Shown: piece by piece, positions 36,997 to 46,775 of the stretch
How positions within the stretch are numbered: position 1 is the first letter of the stretch
Layout of the letters: each line of letters starts with the position of its first letter
DNA from: Anaerocolumna cellulosilytica
GTDB lineage: Bacteria; Bacillota; Clostridia; Lachnospirales; Lachnospiraceae
DNA length: 64,000 nt
Assembly (NCBI RefSeq): GCF_014218335.1
Contig: NZ_AP023367.1
Coordinates: 2,233,501-2,297,500 of the forward strand
Direction of reading: 5' to 3'
Notes under the pieces: model-generated
What the model was told of the DNA's origin: nothing
Databases searched by the model: none
The model's input: only the letters and a program-made list of their open reading frames with translations
Translations under genes and position numbers: made by a program

Positions 36997-37659
36997 TCAA
37001 AGCATATGTTCCTTTAGCTTATCTTTTAGATGCTGTGATAGTATAGCAAGAGAAGCAGCCATGTTTTCATTCCGAACCATGATTCCCTCCGGTGTAGTAA
37101 GCCTAATGGGAGAAAAGTTCCAGATAGCTAAAATTCCTCCTGCAACCATCTGGTCGCAAACAGTCTGCGCCTGATTTGCAGGCACGGTTATAATTCCAAT
37201 ATGGATATTTAACCTGCGGCAGACACTGCTTAATTTGCTGACAGGAAGAACTTTTTTTCCGTTGATTTCAGTATCGATTAAACCATCCTGATTATCAAAG
37301 GCAGCAACTATATGCATGCCGCTTATTTCAAATCCTTTATAAGAAAGCAAAGCTTTTCCAAGAGATCCTGCGCCAACCAGAACCGCATCTTTTACATTAT
37401 GATAACCTAAAAGTTCCTCCATATTATAGATTAAATCCTGGATATAAAAACCGGCTTTTGGTTTTCCCTTTGAGGAGCTGACTGCTGCCAAATCTTTTCT
37501 CACCTGAACCTCATTGAGTCCCAAATCTGCTGCTATGGCGGGGGAGGCTATCTGGGTGATACCTTTTTTTTGAAGTTGCTTTATATAATGCAGGTAGTAT
37601 GGCATACGTTCCAATGCCTGCGTGGATAATGCAATAGGTGTTACTTTTTCGTTTTTCAT
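36997..37659 (-). CDS. Second Rex-family redox repressor (paralog)
   Basis: 220 residues, clearly homologous to the Rex at 32660: HTH (STQALERMPYYLHYIKQL, NEVQVRKDLAAVS), Rossmann GxGxxG as VGAGSLGKALLSYKGF. GTGAGGT precedes ATG 37659. Two Rex copies 3.7 kb apart is odd; the second differs in the recognition region and may have another operator. A TATCGATA box and a TATAAT lie 30-45 bp upstream. Confidence 0.9.
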   Translation of the reverse strand: MKNEKVTPIALSTQALERMPYYLHYIKQLQKKGITQIASPAIAADLGLNEVQVRKDLAAVSSSKGKPKAGFYIQDLIYNMEELLGYHNVKDAVLVGAGSLGKALLSYKGFEISGMHIVAAFDNQDGLIDTEINGKKVLPVSKLSSVCRRLNIHIGIITVPANQAQTVCDQMVAGGILAIWNFSPIRLTTPEGIMVRNENMAASLAILSQHLKDKLKEHML

Positions 37660-37940
37660 AGGTACCTCACTTTGATATCAGTATCTCATTATCGATATTA
37701 TAATACTGGAAGGAAAAGCTGTCAATCATTATGCCTTTTAATAAAAAAGTTGTTAGAAAAGAGAAATATAAATAAGGGAGAAGTGTTTGATATTTTACAA
37801 CAATCACTAAACAAAAGGTTTAAATTTTTAGAACAGTTGTTAGTTTTATAATAATAATAATAATATAAAATTATTAATGTACTTTGAATAAACAAGAGCT
37901 TTATTAATTTTATGATGCATGAAATATCAGGAGGAAACAA
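37660..37940. other. Divergent intergenic region, rex2 / groESL2
   Basis: AT-rich. It holds the rex2 promoter (TATCGATA at 37690-37697 beside TATAAT on the minus strand) and the region before groES. No CIRCE element (TTAGCACTC-N9-GAGTGCTAA) is present, which is unusual for a groESL operon. An (ATA) run lies at 37850-37870. Confidence 0.6.
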
Positions 37941-37962
37941 GGTTGAATAAAAATATTCAACC
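37941..37962 (+). promoter_or_regulatory. Leader hairpin over an alternative groES start
   Basis: GGTTGAATA pairs perfectly with TATTCAACC across an AAAA loop. It covers a TTG codon (37943) that lies 8 nt after a strong AGGAGG (37929-37934) and is in frame with groES. The hairpin could block this start. Confidence 0.55.
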
Positions 37963-38005
37963 CCTTGATTTGTACGCGACCAATGGCCGCAGATGGGAGC
38001 TGAAA

Positions 38006-38278
38006 ATGAAAATAAAACCGTTAAAAAATCATTTACTCGTTGAAATGGTAGAAAATGATGAATCCACAAAAAACGGTATTATACTAGTCGGAAATGCAAA
38101 GGTTGAATCTAACATAGCAAAGATTGTTGAGACGGCTGATATTTATGATGAGAATCAGGATATCATGTTAAAAGGGGATAAGATTATTATTAATCCCCAC
38201 CTTGGTACAAAAATTAATTTTAATAATGCGGAATATCTTATTATTAATCAAAAAGATATTTTAGCAGTATTAATGTAA
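38006..38278 (+). CDS. groES: Divergent GroES co-chaperonin (second copy)
   Basis: 90 residues from ATG 38006 (GGGAG 6 nt upstream). Matches GroES: MKIKPLKNHLLVEMVE, mobile loop ESTKNGIILV, and the C-terminal YLIINQKDILAVL. It departs from the consensus in many places and lacks the usual EVVAVG-type strand. An in-frame TTG at 37943 with a better ribosome site would add 21 residues. Followed 18 bp later by groEL. Absence of CIRCE and the downstream loaP gene suggest a specialised, not housekeeping, chaperonin. Confidence 0.85.
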   Translation: MKIKPLKNHLLVEMVENDESTKNGIILVGNAKVESNIAKIVETADIYDENQDIMLKGDKIIINPHLGTKINFNNAEYLIINQKDILAVLM

Positions 38279-39925
<1,647 letters not shown>

Positions 39926-40031
39926 ATTGCAACAACTAAAATAAATAATTGTAACAAGTATGTGAGCAGAGACTGTATCGCAATGGCTAAACCTGTCCGT
40001 TTATATTATAACAGATTATAGGGGGAGTAAA

Positions 40032-40562
40032 ATGAACTGGTATGCTATATTTGTTGAAACTGGATTTGAGGACGAGGTTTGTTTATTTATTAATAAACGA
40101 AAGATACAAATTTATAACAATATTGAATACAACTTGCTGGTTCCCAAAAGAAGAATTTATGAACGTAAACAGGGCGTACGTAGAGAAGTTACCAAAATTA
40201 TGTTTCCTGGGTATGTTTTACTTGAGACAAATAATATAAATGAATTTTATAGCAGAACAAGAGGTGGACCTCATATCATTAAGTTTCTAAAAAACAATTA
40301 TAATTTTTTAGAGGTAGGTGTTGATGAAATCAAGCAAATACTGCATATGGTTGATCAGGAAGGATTCATAAACATATCTCAAGCCCTGATAATGAATGAT
40401 AGAATTAAGATTATGGAAGGCCCATTACTAGGTCAGGAAGGTATCATTAAAAAGATAGATAAGCGTAAAGGCAGAGCAAAAGTACAGTTTACCATTAATT
40501 ATAACACTTTGCTGATAGACTTGGGTATTGATATAATACAAAAAATAGAAGCATCTTCTTAA
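40032..40562 (+). CDS. loaP: Specialised NusG paralog, LoaP type antiterminator
   Basis: 176 residues. NGN domain (MNWYAIFVETGFEDEVCLFI; PKRRIYERKQG, typical of LoaP; KIMFPGYVLLET; GGPHIIKFL) and C-terminal KOW domain (MNDRIKIMEGPLLGQEGIIKKIDKRKGRAKV). LoaP proteins load on RNA polymerase at a leader hairpin and prevent termination in long biosynthetic operons of Firmicutes. GGGGGAG precedes ATG 40032. It lies between groEL2 and two genes that may belong to a small-molecule or lipid pathway. Confidence 0.85.
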   Translation: MNWYAIFVETGFEDEVCLFINKRKIQIYNNIEYNLLVPKRRIYERKQGVRREVTKIMFPGYVLLETNNINEFYSRTRGGPHIIKFLKNNYNFLEVGVDEIKQILHMVDQEGFINISQALIMNDRIKIMEGPLLGQEGIIKKIDKRKGRAKVQFTINYNTLLIDLGIDIIQKIEASS

Positions 40563-40664
40563 AATATGGAAAAAGGTTAGAGCATAATTGTGATAACTTT
40601 TAACGATACATTCTTTAATTTGACAGTCAATATTATTAAGTTGGAAAGAGGGAAAGCTGTACCG

Positions 40665-40692
40665 GTTATAAGCTGATAGAAAAAGTTATAAC
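40665..40692 (+). promoter_or_regulatory. Possible leader hairpin after loaP
   Basis: GTTATAA (40665-40671) pairs with TTATAAC (40686-40692), flanked by CCGG on both sides at 40662 and 40706. It might be a LoaP recognition hairpin for the next gene, but it is short. Confidence 0.3.
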
Positions 40693-40722
40693 TAATAAAG
40701 ATAATCCGGACGCCTGAAATAT

Positions 40723-41706
40723 ATGAGAGAAGCAAAAATATTAAACCTAAAAAAGCCTTGTATATATTCGTATACAACCTTTAGTATCTTCTTTGCAGTG
40801 ATTTCTGATAATGCATGGCCATGGATATATAATAATTTCATCCAGATTTTTTATGGTCACCAATGGAATATACTAACATTCTACAAGCATGAATGGCTTT
40901 TGGCTGATTGCCCCCTATTAAGCTATTATGAGATACCGAAAAAAACTATAATTTATAATTGGAAACACTGTCTACAGGAGGCAATTCTCGAATTTATTAA
41001 TGCTGAATATTACATGTATTTCTATGCGGATTATTATTATATTCCAGGCAGTAAGTATTATAAGAAGGAGCATAATTTTCATGAACTTTTTGTCTATGGA
41101 TATGATTTGCTTAACAATAAAGTATATTTTGGGGATAATGTTATGCAAGGAAGGTTCATACAGTATGAATGCCGGTTTCAGGATATGGAGATGGCGTTTT
41201 GGTGTGTATTGGTAGAACAGGAATATAAAAACAAAATATATTTGATACGTACAAAGCCGGAAATAGACTGTGAGATTAATACACAAGCTATAAAGACTGG
41301 ACTTGAAAACTATCTGTATTCTGTAAAAGACATTGATTTTGAGGAGCAGCAAAATTGCACCTATGGGTTTCTGGCAATTGATTTAATCTATAAGGAATGT
41401 ATTAGAGTAGCAGAAAATAAAACACTTATTGATTACCGCCCTTATCATTTACTTTATGAGCATGCAGTGTTAATGGAGTTAAGAGTAGAATATCTGCTTT
41501 ATAAGAAACTTATAAATTGTAATGAGGAGCTGCTGAAAGGGTACAAAGAATTAGGAAAGGGATACATAATTCTTAGAAATATGGTACTTCGGTATATTGG
41601 TAATAGAGATGAGAAATTGATAGAAAGAATAATTTATAGATTCGGTAGTTTAATCAAAAAAGAAAGAGAATTAACAGTGGAATTTTTATATAAGATAAAA
41701 AATTGA
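40723..41706 (+). CDS. BtrH-like / cysteine-peptidase-fold protein of unknown function
   Basis: 327 residues, no signal peptide. The N-terminal half (FYGHQWNILTFY; ADYYYIPGSKYYKKEHNFHELFVYGYDLLNNKVYFGDN) resembles proteins with the butirosin BtrH N-terminal (papain-like acyltransferase) pattern common in Firmicutes peptide and polyketide clusters. The usual catalytic Cys is not visible, so activity is uncertain. C-terminal half is helical. Start ATG 40723 has no clear ribosome site. The link to natural-product clusters and the neighbouring LoaP agree, but this is inference. Confidence 0.5.
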   Translation: MREAKILNLKKPCIYSYTTFSIFFAVISDNAWPWIYNNFIQIFYGHQWNILTFYKHEWLLADCPLLSYYEIPKKTIIYNWKHCLQEAILEFINAEYYMYFYADYYYIPGSKYYKKEHNFHELFVYGYDLLNNKVYFGDNVMQGRFIQYECRFQDMEMAFWCVLVEQEYKNKIYLIRTKPEIDCEINTQAIKTGLENYLYSVKDIDFEEQQNCTYGFLAIDLIYKECIRVAENKTLIDYRPYHLLYEHAVLMELRVEYLLYKKLINCNEELLKGYKELGKGYIILRNMVLRYIGNRDEKLIERIIYRFGSLIKKERELTVEFLYKIKN

Positions 41707-41890
41707 TGAGTAGTCGCAATAATGAGAGATGTTTTTTAGCATAACAAAAAAAGGAAGAGTACCACAATTAATCGATTTATGCTGTGATGAAAATACAATA
41801 CTCTTAAAATGTTGTTAAATTATGATTGTTTTCTGTAAATTATTCAAAAAACAAACAATTAATCAGTGCAATATAAAATCGAGGAGAAAT

Positions 41891-42316
41891 ATGAAGGTAT
41901 ATGACAGAAATAAGATAAAAGAATTAATACCTCACAGGAGTCCTATGTTATTAGTAGATAATATATATATTATGGATAAAAGCATTGAAAGCAGATATTA
42001 CTTTCGAGGAGATGAATGGTTTTTCAGGGGACATTATCCTGAAAGCCCGATTGTACCAGGAGTTATACTATGTGAGATTATGGCGCAGACTTGCTGCGGT
42101 TTATTAAATGAGGAAGAACGAGGAAAGGTACCATATCTTGTCAGAATTGTAAATGCAAAGTTTCGTAAGATGGTTCATCCAAAAGAAGAATGTAGTATAA
42201 AGGCGATGCTGTATGATAAAAAAGGCCCTTTTCTATTTGTTAGCTGTAAGTTGTATGTTAAGAATATCTTATGTGCGGAAAGTCAATTAAGCTTTGTTTT
42301 AAAGGATAAGGAGTAG
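41891..42316 (+). CDS. FabZ-like 3-hydroxyacyl-ACP dehydratase
   Basis: 141 residues from ATG 41891 (GAGGAG 4 nt upstream; the ATG at 41822 has none). HotDog-fold motifs: LIPHRSPMLLVD, and FRGHYPESPIVPGVILCEIMAQ, with catalytic His and Glu in place. It would dehydrate 3-hydroxyacyl-ACP. It stands apart from a fab operon, so may serve an acyl chain made by enzymes elsewhere or the product of the BtrH/LoaP cluster. Followed by a terminator. Confidence 0.85.
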   Translation: MKVYDRNKIKELIPHRSPMLLVDNIYIMDKSIESRYYFRGDEWFFRGHYPESPIVPGVILCEIMAQTCCGLLNEEERGKVPYLVRIVNAKFRKMVHPKEECSIKAMLYDKKGPFLFVSCKLYVKNILCAESQLSFVLKDKE

Positions 42317-42324
42317 TGGAGCTA

Positions 42325-42361
42325 AGCTGCAATCTGATTATAAATCGGACTGCAGCTTTTT
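42325..42361 (+). terminator. Terminator of the groESL2-fabZ unit
   Basis: AGCTGCA...TGCAGCT stem extended by ATCTGAT/ATCGGAC pairs with one mismatch, followed by T-rich sequence. Confidence 0.85.
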
Positions 42362-42495
42362 ATATTTTTTAGCAAAATCATTATGAGGTTTTTTTCGTTT
42401 GAAAGTACTAAAACTAACTTATGGTATGTAATATAAGGGTAATAAACATTCATGTAAGTAAATCTAGTCTGTATCTCTTAATTAGTATTAACTTA

Positions 42496-42819
42496 TTATT
42501 TTTTATTAACATTATAATATAGTTCTAGTAAGTAAACTATTGTATTAAGTTGGATATCATCAAATAGACTCAAGGTACTGATTAATTCATTGATATGTCT
42601 TGATTGATTAATTCCAGTAAGGATAAAATCACTGTTAACAGATAATGCCTTTGATATTCGGTACAATGTATCAGCAGAAAACCCTTTATGCCCACTTTCT
42701 ATTTCGTATAAAAATTTTGAAGATATGGTTGCTTTCTCAGCCAATTCTTCACGTGTGTACCCCTTAATTTCTCTTAATCTTCTTATTCGTTGTCCTGCGT
42801 CGCTATATAAACTATTCAT
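42496..42819 (-). CDS. XRE-family HTH regulator (paralog A)
   Basis: 107 residues from ATG 42819 (AGGAGG 6 nt upstream). HTH: GQRIRRLREIKGYTREELAEKATISSKFLYEIESGHKGFSADTLYRISKAL. Short C-terminal helical tail. About 65 percent identical over the HTH to the divergent gene at 43158, a recent duplication. Target unknown; possibly the LoaP/groESL2 cluster that ends just upstream. Confidence 0.85.
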   Translation of the reverse strand: MNSLYSDAGQRIRRLREIKGYTREELAEKATISSKFLYEIESGHKGFSADTLYRISKALSVNSDFILTGINQSRHINELISTLSLFDDIQLNTIVYLLELYYNVNKK

Positions 42820-43157
42820 ATATTTCCTCCTATGTAAGATTTCTAAAGCACATATACAATTTACTAAATTTACCAATGTTTTTTATCAACTATAACCCTT
42901 ATGTCTGAATTGTAAACCAATATACAATAGATAAAAAACACAAATAGAAAACTGAAACAGAAATTAGGTGAATTATTTAATTTCTCATAAAAACAACGAA
43001 AGAAATCCTTGAAATTAAAAAATATGCCATATAGTGTAAAAATATGGAGCTATAGATGGTTTTTATTATCTGCATTTATATTAAAATATAACTATAAACA
43101 AACTTTTGATTTTGAAACAAGAAAGACAATAACATAGTTGTATGGGGGGAAATAAGT

Positions 43158-43490
43158 ATGAACAGTTTTTATAACGAAGCTGGAAGTAGAATAAGAAGTT
43201 TACGTGAGATTAACAGATTTACCAGAGAAAGATTTGCCGAGATAGCAGATATTTCACCTAAATTCTTATATGAGATTGAGACTGGGCAAAAGGGATTTTC
43301 AGCAGATACTTTATATAGAATAGCTAAGGCATTATCTGTATCCTGTGAGTATATTCTAACAGGAGATGAACAGGGGGATTGTAGTGAAGAAGCATTAACT
43401 GCACTTAAATTATTCAACAATCCTCAAATAGGTACAGTTTCTCAAATATTAAAATTAATTTATGAGCTCAATACAAAATGTAATAAATAG
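43158..43490 (+). CDS. XRE-family HTH regulator (paralog B)
   Basis: 110 residues, GGGGGG ribosome site. Same layout as paralog A: GSRIRSLREINRFTRERFAEIADISPKFLYEIETGQKGFSADTLYRIAKAL. The two face away from each other across 340 bp of AT-rich DNA (42820-43157), in which I see no obvious operator. They may repress each other or form mixed dimers. Confidence 0.85.
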   Translation: MNSFYNEAGSRIRSLREINRFTRERFAEIADISPKFLYEIETGQKGFSADTLYRIAKALSVSCEYILTGDEQGDCSEEALTALKLFNNPQIGTVSQILKLIYELNTKCNK

Positions 43491-43615
43491 TGAATATACT
43501 ATTATAAATGTTTTATATCATATTTATTTTTTAATGCTGTAATATTCCGCTCCCTATTGCGTAAAATTCTTAAATATTATACGATAGAAGGAAGATATGT
43601 AAAGGGGCGGTCAAG

Positions 43616-44482
43616 ATGGAGAATTGCAACTACAGAGGAAAAGAAATTTGTACATATGTATTAAAAGATGACAATAACTTGTATATCAGCGAACTGGTAG
43701 AGGAATTAAAAATTGCCGCTGCGAATGGGGAATTAACTTGCTGTGATTGCAACGAGAGGGTATACCTTGCTGCCGGACCCATAATGGAGCCGTATTTTGC
43801 ACATTATGATAAACTCCACTGTGAATATAGCGATCTAGTAGAATCTGAAGAATTAAAAAAAGGAAAACGGCTCTTGTATCAGTTATTATCAAGAAGTTAT
43901 CCAAACCAGACGATACATGCAAGGTATCATATGAAAAACGGTATGTTCAGTACTTGCTTTGTGAAGTTACCGGGAGGACTTAAGCTTGCTATTGATTACC
44001 GGCTGCAAAATACAGCAATCGATAAGTTTTTTGCCAGAGATATATACTATAAGGAAGAAAAAATAAAAGCAATCTATATTCTTGGCAGTGAGCTGAATGC
44101 TGAAGGGGCACAGCTGTCCTGGTATGAGAACCTCATACAAAAAGCGATGGGTTGCTGTGTATTTTTAGATACCCAATCAGAAACCTTATGTTTAAAAAAA
44201 GGATATGATTACAAAATTAACGGACGTAGAAAAATTAATATCTGTCAAAAGGAATATGCTATACAAAAACTTTTATTACATTACGACGGTAATTTCCTAA
44301 GTGATTTTTCTTATGAGTGCCAAAAGATTGAGGACATGATTCAAAAAGAAAAGAACAGCATAAGGAAGCTACCTGAGGGTATTCGACCGGACATATTACA
44401 AAGTGCCATTGAATGCATAAAAAGAGGGGAAGACTACTTGGTATCGCAAAGGTATTTAGATTATATTAGGTTGAAAAAATGA
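43616..44482 (+). CDS. CoiA-like competence-family protein
   Basis: 288 residues. N-terminal zinc-ribbon pattern LTCCDCNERVYLAAG, then MEPYFAHYDKLHC, followed by a region like the endonuclease-type domain of CoiA proteins (LESELKKGKRLLYQLLSRSYPN; IDYRLQN). CoiA-like proteins are linked to competence and recombination. AAGGGGCGG precedes ATG 43616. No competence genes are adjacent. The C-terminal half has no motif I can name. Confidence 0.65.
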   Translation: MENCNYRGKEICTYVLKDDNNLYISELVEELKIAAANGELTCCDCNERVYLAAGPIMEPYFAHYDKLHCEYSDLVESEELKKGKRLLYQLLSRSYPNQTIHARYHMKNGMFSTCFVKLPGGLKLAIDYRLQNTAIDKFFARDIYYKEEKIKAIYILGSELNAEGAQLSWYENLIQKAMGCCVFLDTQSETLCLKKGYDYKINGRRKINICQKEYAIQKLLLHYDGNFLSDFSYECQKIEDMIQKEKNSIRKLPEGIRPDILQSAIECIKRGEDYLVSQRYLDYIRLKK

Positions 44483-44551
44483 TAAGATATCTTTAGAATA
44501 TCTTGACTTGTGTGTTCCAAGGTAGACAGATGATAGTAAATAGAATAAGGA

Positions 44552-44615
44552 TTAAAGGCATTACAGTTTGTAAGAACGTATGGTTTAATAGTTCTTAAAA
44601 GTGCAATGCCTTTAA
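44552..44615. terminator. Bidirectional-type hairpin after CoiA-like gene
   Basis: TTAAAGGCATT (44552-44562) pairs with AATGCCTTTAA (44605-44615), with an inner AAGAAC/GTTCTT arm. Located 70 bp after the stop codon. Confidence 0.7.
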
Positions 44616-44643
44616 AATTATTTATATAAGCAACTGCTTCATG

Positions 44644-44727
44644 GTTCATATGTGCATCAATAACATTCATTACATTGGAGCCGTCAATACCTTTAATAGG
44701 GGGTGTTAAAGGAATAAGGCAACCAAT
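44644..44727 (-). pseudogene. Fragment of an old-yellow-enzyme / enoate reductase FAD domain
   Basis: Reading leftward from 44727 gives IGCLIPLTPPIKGIDGSNV, then MNVIDAHMN, which matches the link region of NADH:flavin oxidoreductases (PPIPGIDG-N-V). A stop lies directly upstream and the similarity ends after about 28 residues, so it is a relic of a deleted gene. Confidence 0.5.
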
Positions 44728-44733
44728 TTATTG

Positions 44734-45429
44734 TTATTTTTTAATTAGCAGCACATGGTGGAAGAATGCAATTGCCTTATACGCCTCCATATCACTTACT
44801 TTATTCTCGATGCAAAGCATTTCATTTTGCCATGCAGTGTCTTTTTGAATCTCCTGGTTTTGCTGTAAATCCCAAAAGGTACGCATTCCCAAAATCTTCT
44901 CAATGGTAAAACCCTTGCACCACTTAATCAAATCGGTATCCTCGTAATAGTTTATAGTACCAAATTTTTTTGCCTGTCCGTCACCACCGTCTAATAAGTC
45001 TTTTGCATGTTGAAAGTTATTGAGCAGTACTACCATTTGCATGACTCTGCCTGCTTTATTATGTTTTAAAACGGAGAGCTGTCCTCCCGTCTTTAGTATT
45101 CTTACGAATTCACTAAGAATTGTCTCCCGGTCTGAAACATATTCAAGTACATTGTGGCAGAGAATCATGTCAAAGGTTTCATCGGGAAAAGTTATTAATA
45201 GCTCCTCAGCTCCAACAAGCTGAGTATACTTAGTGTTTGTGAATCGATGATTTACTGCATTATGGTCTGGTTCAATGGCAGTCACTTCATTATTCACTGC
45301 AAAGTGATTAGCTGACATACCGTTGCCGCTTCCAAAATCTAGAATCTTCTTATTTTGTACAAAGGATAATTGCTCCCAGGTTTGTTTTTTCTGTAGTAAC
45401 TCCCATGGTACTATGTTGTCATAAGTCAT
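44734..45429 (-). CDS. Class I SAM-dependent methyltransferase
   Basis: 231 residues. Motif I KKILDFGSGNGMSANHFA, acidic loop VTAIEPDHNAV, and motif IV MILCHNVLEYV, of the UbiE/Methyltransf_11 type. AGGAGGTA precedes ATG 45429. Substrate unknown; stand-alone, between the OYE relic and an AraC gene. Confidence 0.85.
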   Translation of the reverse strand: MTYDNIVPWELLQKKQTWEQLSFVQNKKILDFGSGNGMSANHFAVNNEVTAIEPDHNAVNHRFTNTKYTQLVGAEELLITFPDETFDMILCHNVLEYVSDRETILSEFVRILKTGGQLSVLKHNKAGRVMQMVVLLNNFQHAKDLLDGGDGQAKKFGTINYYEDTDLIKWCKGFTIEKILGMRTFWDLQQNQEIQKDTAWQNEMLCIENKVSDMEAYKAIAFFHHVLLIKK

Positions 45430-45570
45430 AAATACCTCCTAATGTTATTCACCAAATTAAACCAACTGTATACAAAGATTATACATTTTTACCGAGTAAA
45501 AAACCAAGCTTTCAGGCAGGAATTATGCCGAGAAAGAACTATAAACCAGTCGAGATGTAATAGGGACAAA

Positions 45571-46419
45571 TCAGTTTACGGAGGTGTTTCGGTATACGCT
45601 GGGTGTCATTTGGACGGATTTTTTAAAAGCTGTACAAAAACTGCTTTCACTGGAAAAACCACAGTGTAAGCCGATTTCTTTAACAGACATATCGGTAGTT
45701 TTTAGAGTGAATTTGGCAAGATTAATTCTCGATAGCAGTATATACTCATGAGGAGTAAAACCCGTATTATCCTTAAACAGTCTTAAAAAATAGTATGGAC
45801 TTAAAGAAGCTTTCTTTGCAAGGAAGTCAAGACTTAAAGGGGAACTAAGGTTTTTGTGGATAAAAGATACAATTTCGTCAACGATATTGCTATTGCGGAT
45901 TTCTGTTTCATATTCTCCCTGTGACAGCAACAGTTGGGTTAATAAGGTTATGATATATTGGGATAACAAGGGTTCCTTTAAGTTGCTGTTCTGATGAAAA
46001 TTTTCAAATAGTAACGTAAGTATCTTTAAAAACAAGTAATTACTCTTAAGGGTTATAACATTGCCTAAAGAAGAGTGAATTAAATCATAGTACTCCCTTG
46101 CCAGAACACCATCAAAGTGTATCCAAAGGGCTTCCCACCCGGTTTTTGTAAAATAACTATGGGGTTGATAGCAATCAAGAAAAGCAATTTGGTTTTCAGT
46201 GACGGCAGCAGTCATTTCATTGGTTCCGATAGTACAGCTCCCCTTTAGGATAAACATAAGCAAAAAGCTGTCATAACTATTTCGTTCCAGTCTATAGTCC
46301 GGCGAATAATAATAATGTCCTGTACATAGGGGGTATAAAAATATCTTTTGAGCTTGTGTGCTCGGAGTATAAAAATATATGTCTGATTGGTTTAAAATAC
46401 CGTTTTCTTTTGATTTCAT
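45571..46419 (-). CDS. AraC-family regulator of the DUF5107/GH2 locus
   Basis: 282 residues from the second of two tandem ATGs (46419), which has the better spacing to AAAAGGGAG. N-terminal cupin domain (LLMFILKGSCTIGTN, CYQPHSYFT) and C-terminal HTH pair (SLDFLAKKASLSPYYFLRLFKDNTGFTPHEY; SVKEIGLHCGFSSESSFCTAFKKSVQMTPSVYR). Divergent from the DUF5107-TPR gene; a 21-bp-spaced direct repeat in the shared region is its likely operator. Confidence 0.88.
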   Translation of the reverse strand: MKSKENGILNQSDIYFYTPSTQAQKIFLYPLCTGHYYYSPDYRLERNSYDSFLLMFILKGSCTIGTNEMTAAVTENQIAFLDCYQPHSYFTKTGWEALWIHFDGVLAREYYDLIHSSLGNVITLKSNYLFLKILTLLFENFHQNSNLKEPLLSQYIITLLTQLLLSQGEYETEIRNSNIVDEIVSFIHKNLSSPLSLDFLAKKASLSPYYFLRLFKDNTGFTPHEYILLSRINLAKFTLKTTDMSVKEIGLHCGFSSESSFCTAFKKSVQMTPSVYRNTSVN

Positions 46420-46626
46420 CATACTCCCTTTTCTAATGAGTTTCCTTTTCTGGTAAAAAGAGTTCCGAATCGAGTATTCAATTCTTTTTGTTGTCTATGC
46501 AAGAATTTTAAATAAATGGTAGCACGTTATATAAAAAAATACAAGGGAATGATTACGAATTATAATTAAATTCAGTATTTACGTACATATTATTCATAAA
46601 AGCAAAGAACAGCTATAGAATAGCAA

Positions 46627-46704
46627 TTTTTCAAAATAATAAAGCAGTTTTACAAAATGAAAAAATTAATATTTTAGGATATAGTAAAAGTATAGTTTTG
46701 TAAA
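46627..46704. promoter_or_regulatory. AraC-type direct-repeat operator candidate
   Basis: TTTTTCAAAAT (46627-46637) and TTTTACAAAAT (46648-46658) are 21 bp apart, two helical turns, the classic arrangement for AraC proteins. An inverted copy, TTTTGTAAA, is at 46696-46704. The gene-free stretch 46420-46775 otherwise shows nothing clear. Confidence 0.55.
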
Positions 46705-46775
46705 TGATTCAATTCATATAAAAACTTGTGCTGTTGCTTATTAAGTGCAGGTTTCGGAAAGGAAATGGTTATTAT

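Noticed and set aside
37850-37870. ATA-rich run as an origin or CRISPR-like repeat
   Set aside because: Simple AT repeat of about 15 bp with no spacer structure; no DnaA boxes or replication genes nearby.
37660-38005. CIRCE element expected before groESL
   Set aside because: No TTAGCACTC-N9-GAGTGCTAA or close variant is present on either strand, so HrcA control was not annotated.
37919-38005. ATG 37919 as groES start
   Set aside because: No ribosome site before it; TTG 37943 or ATG 38006 are better supported.
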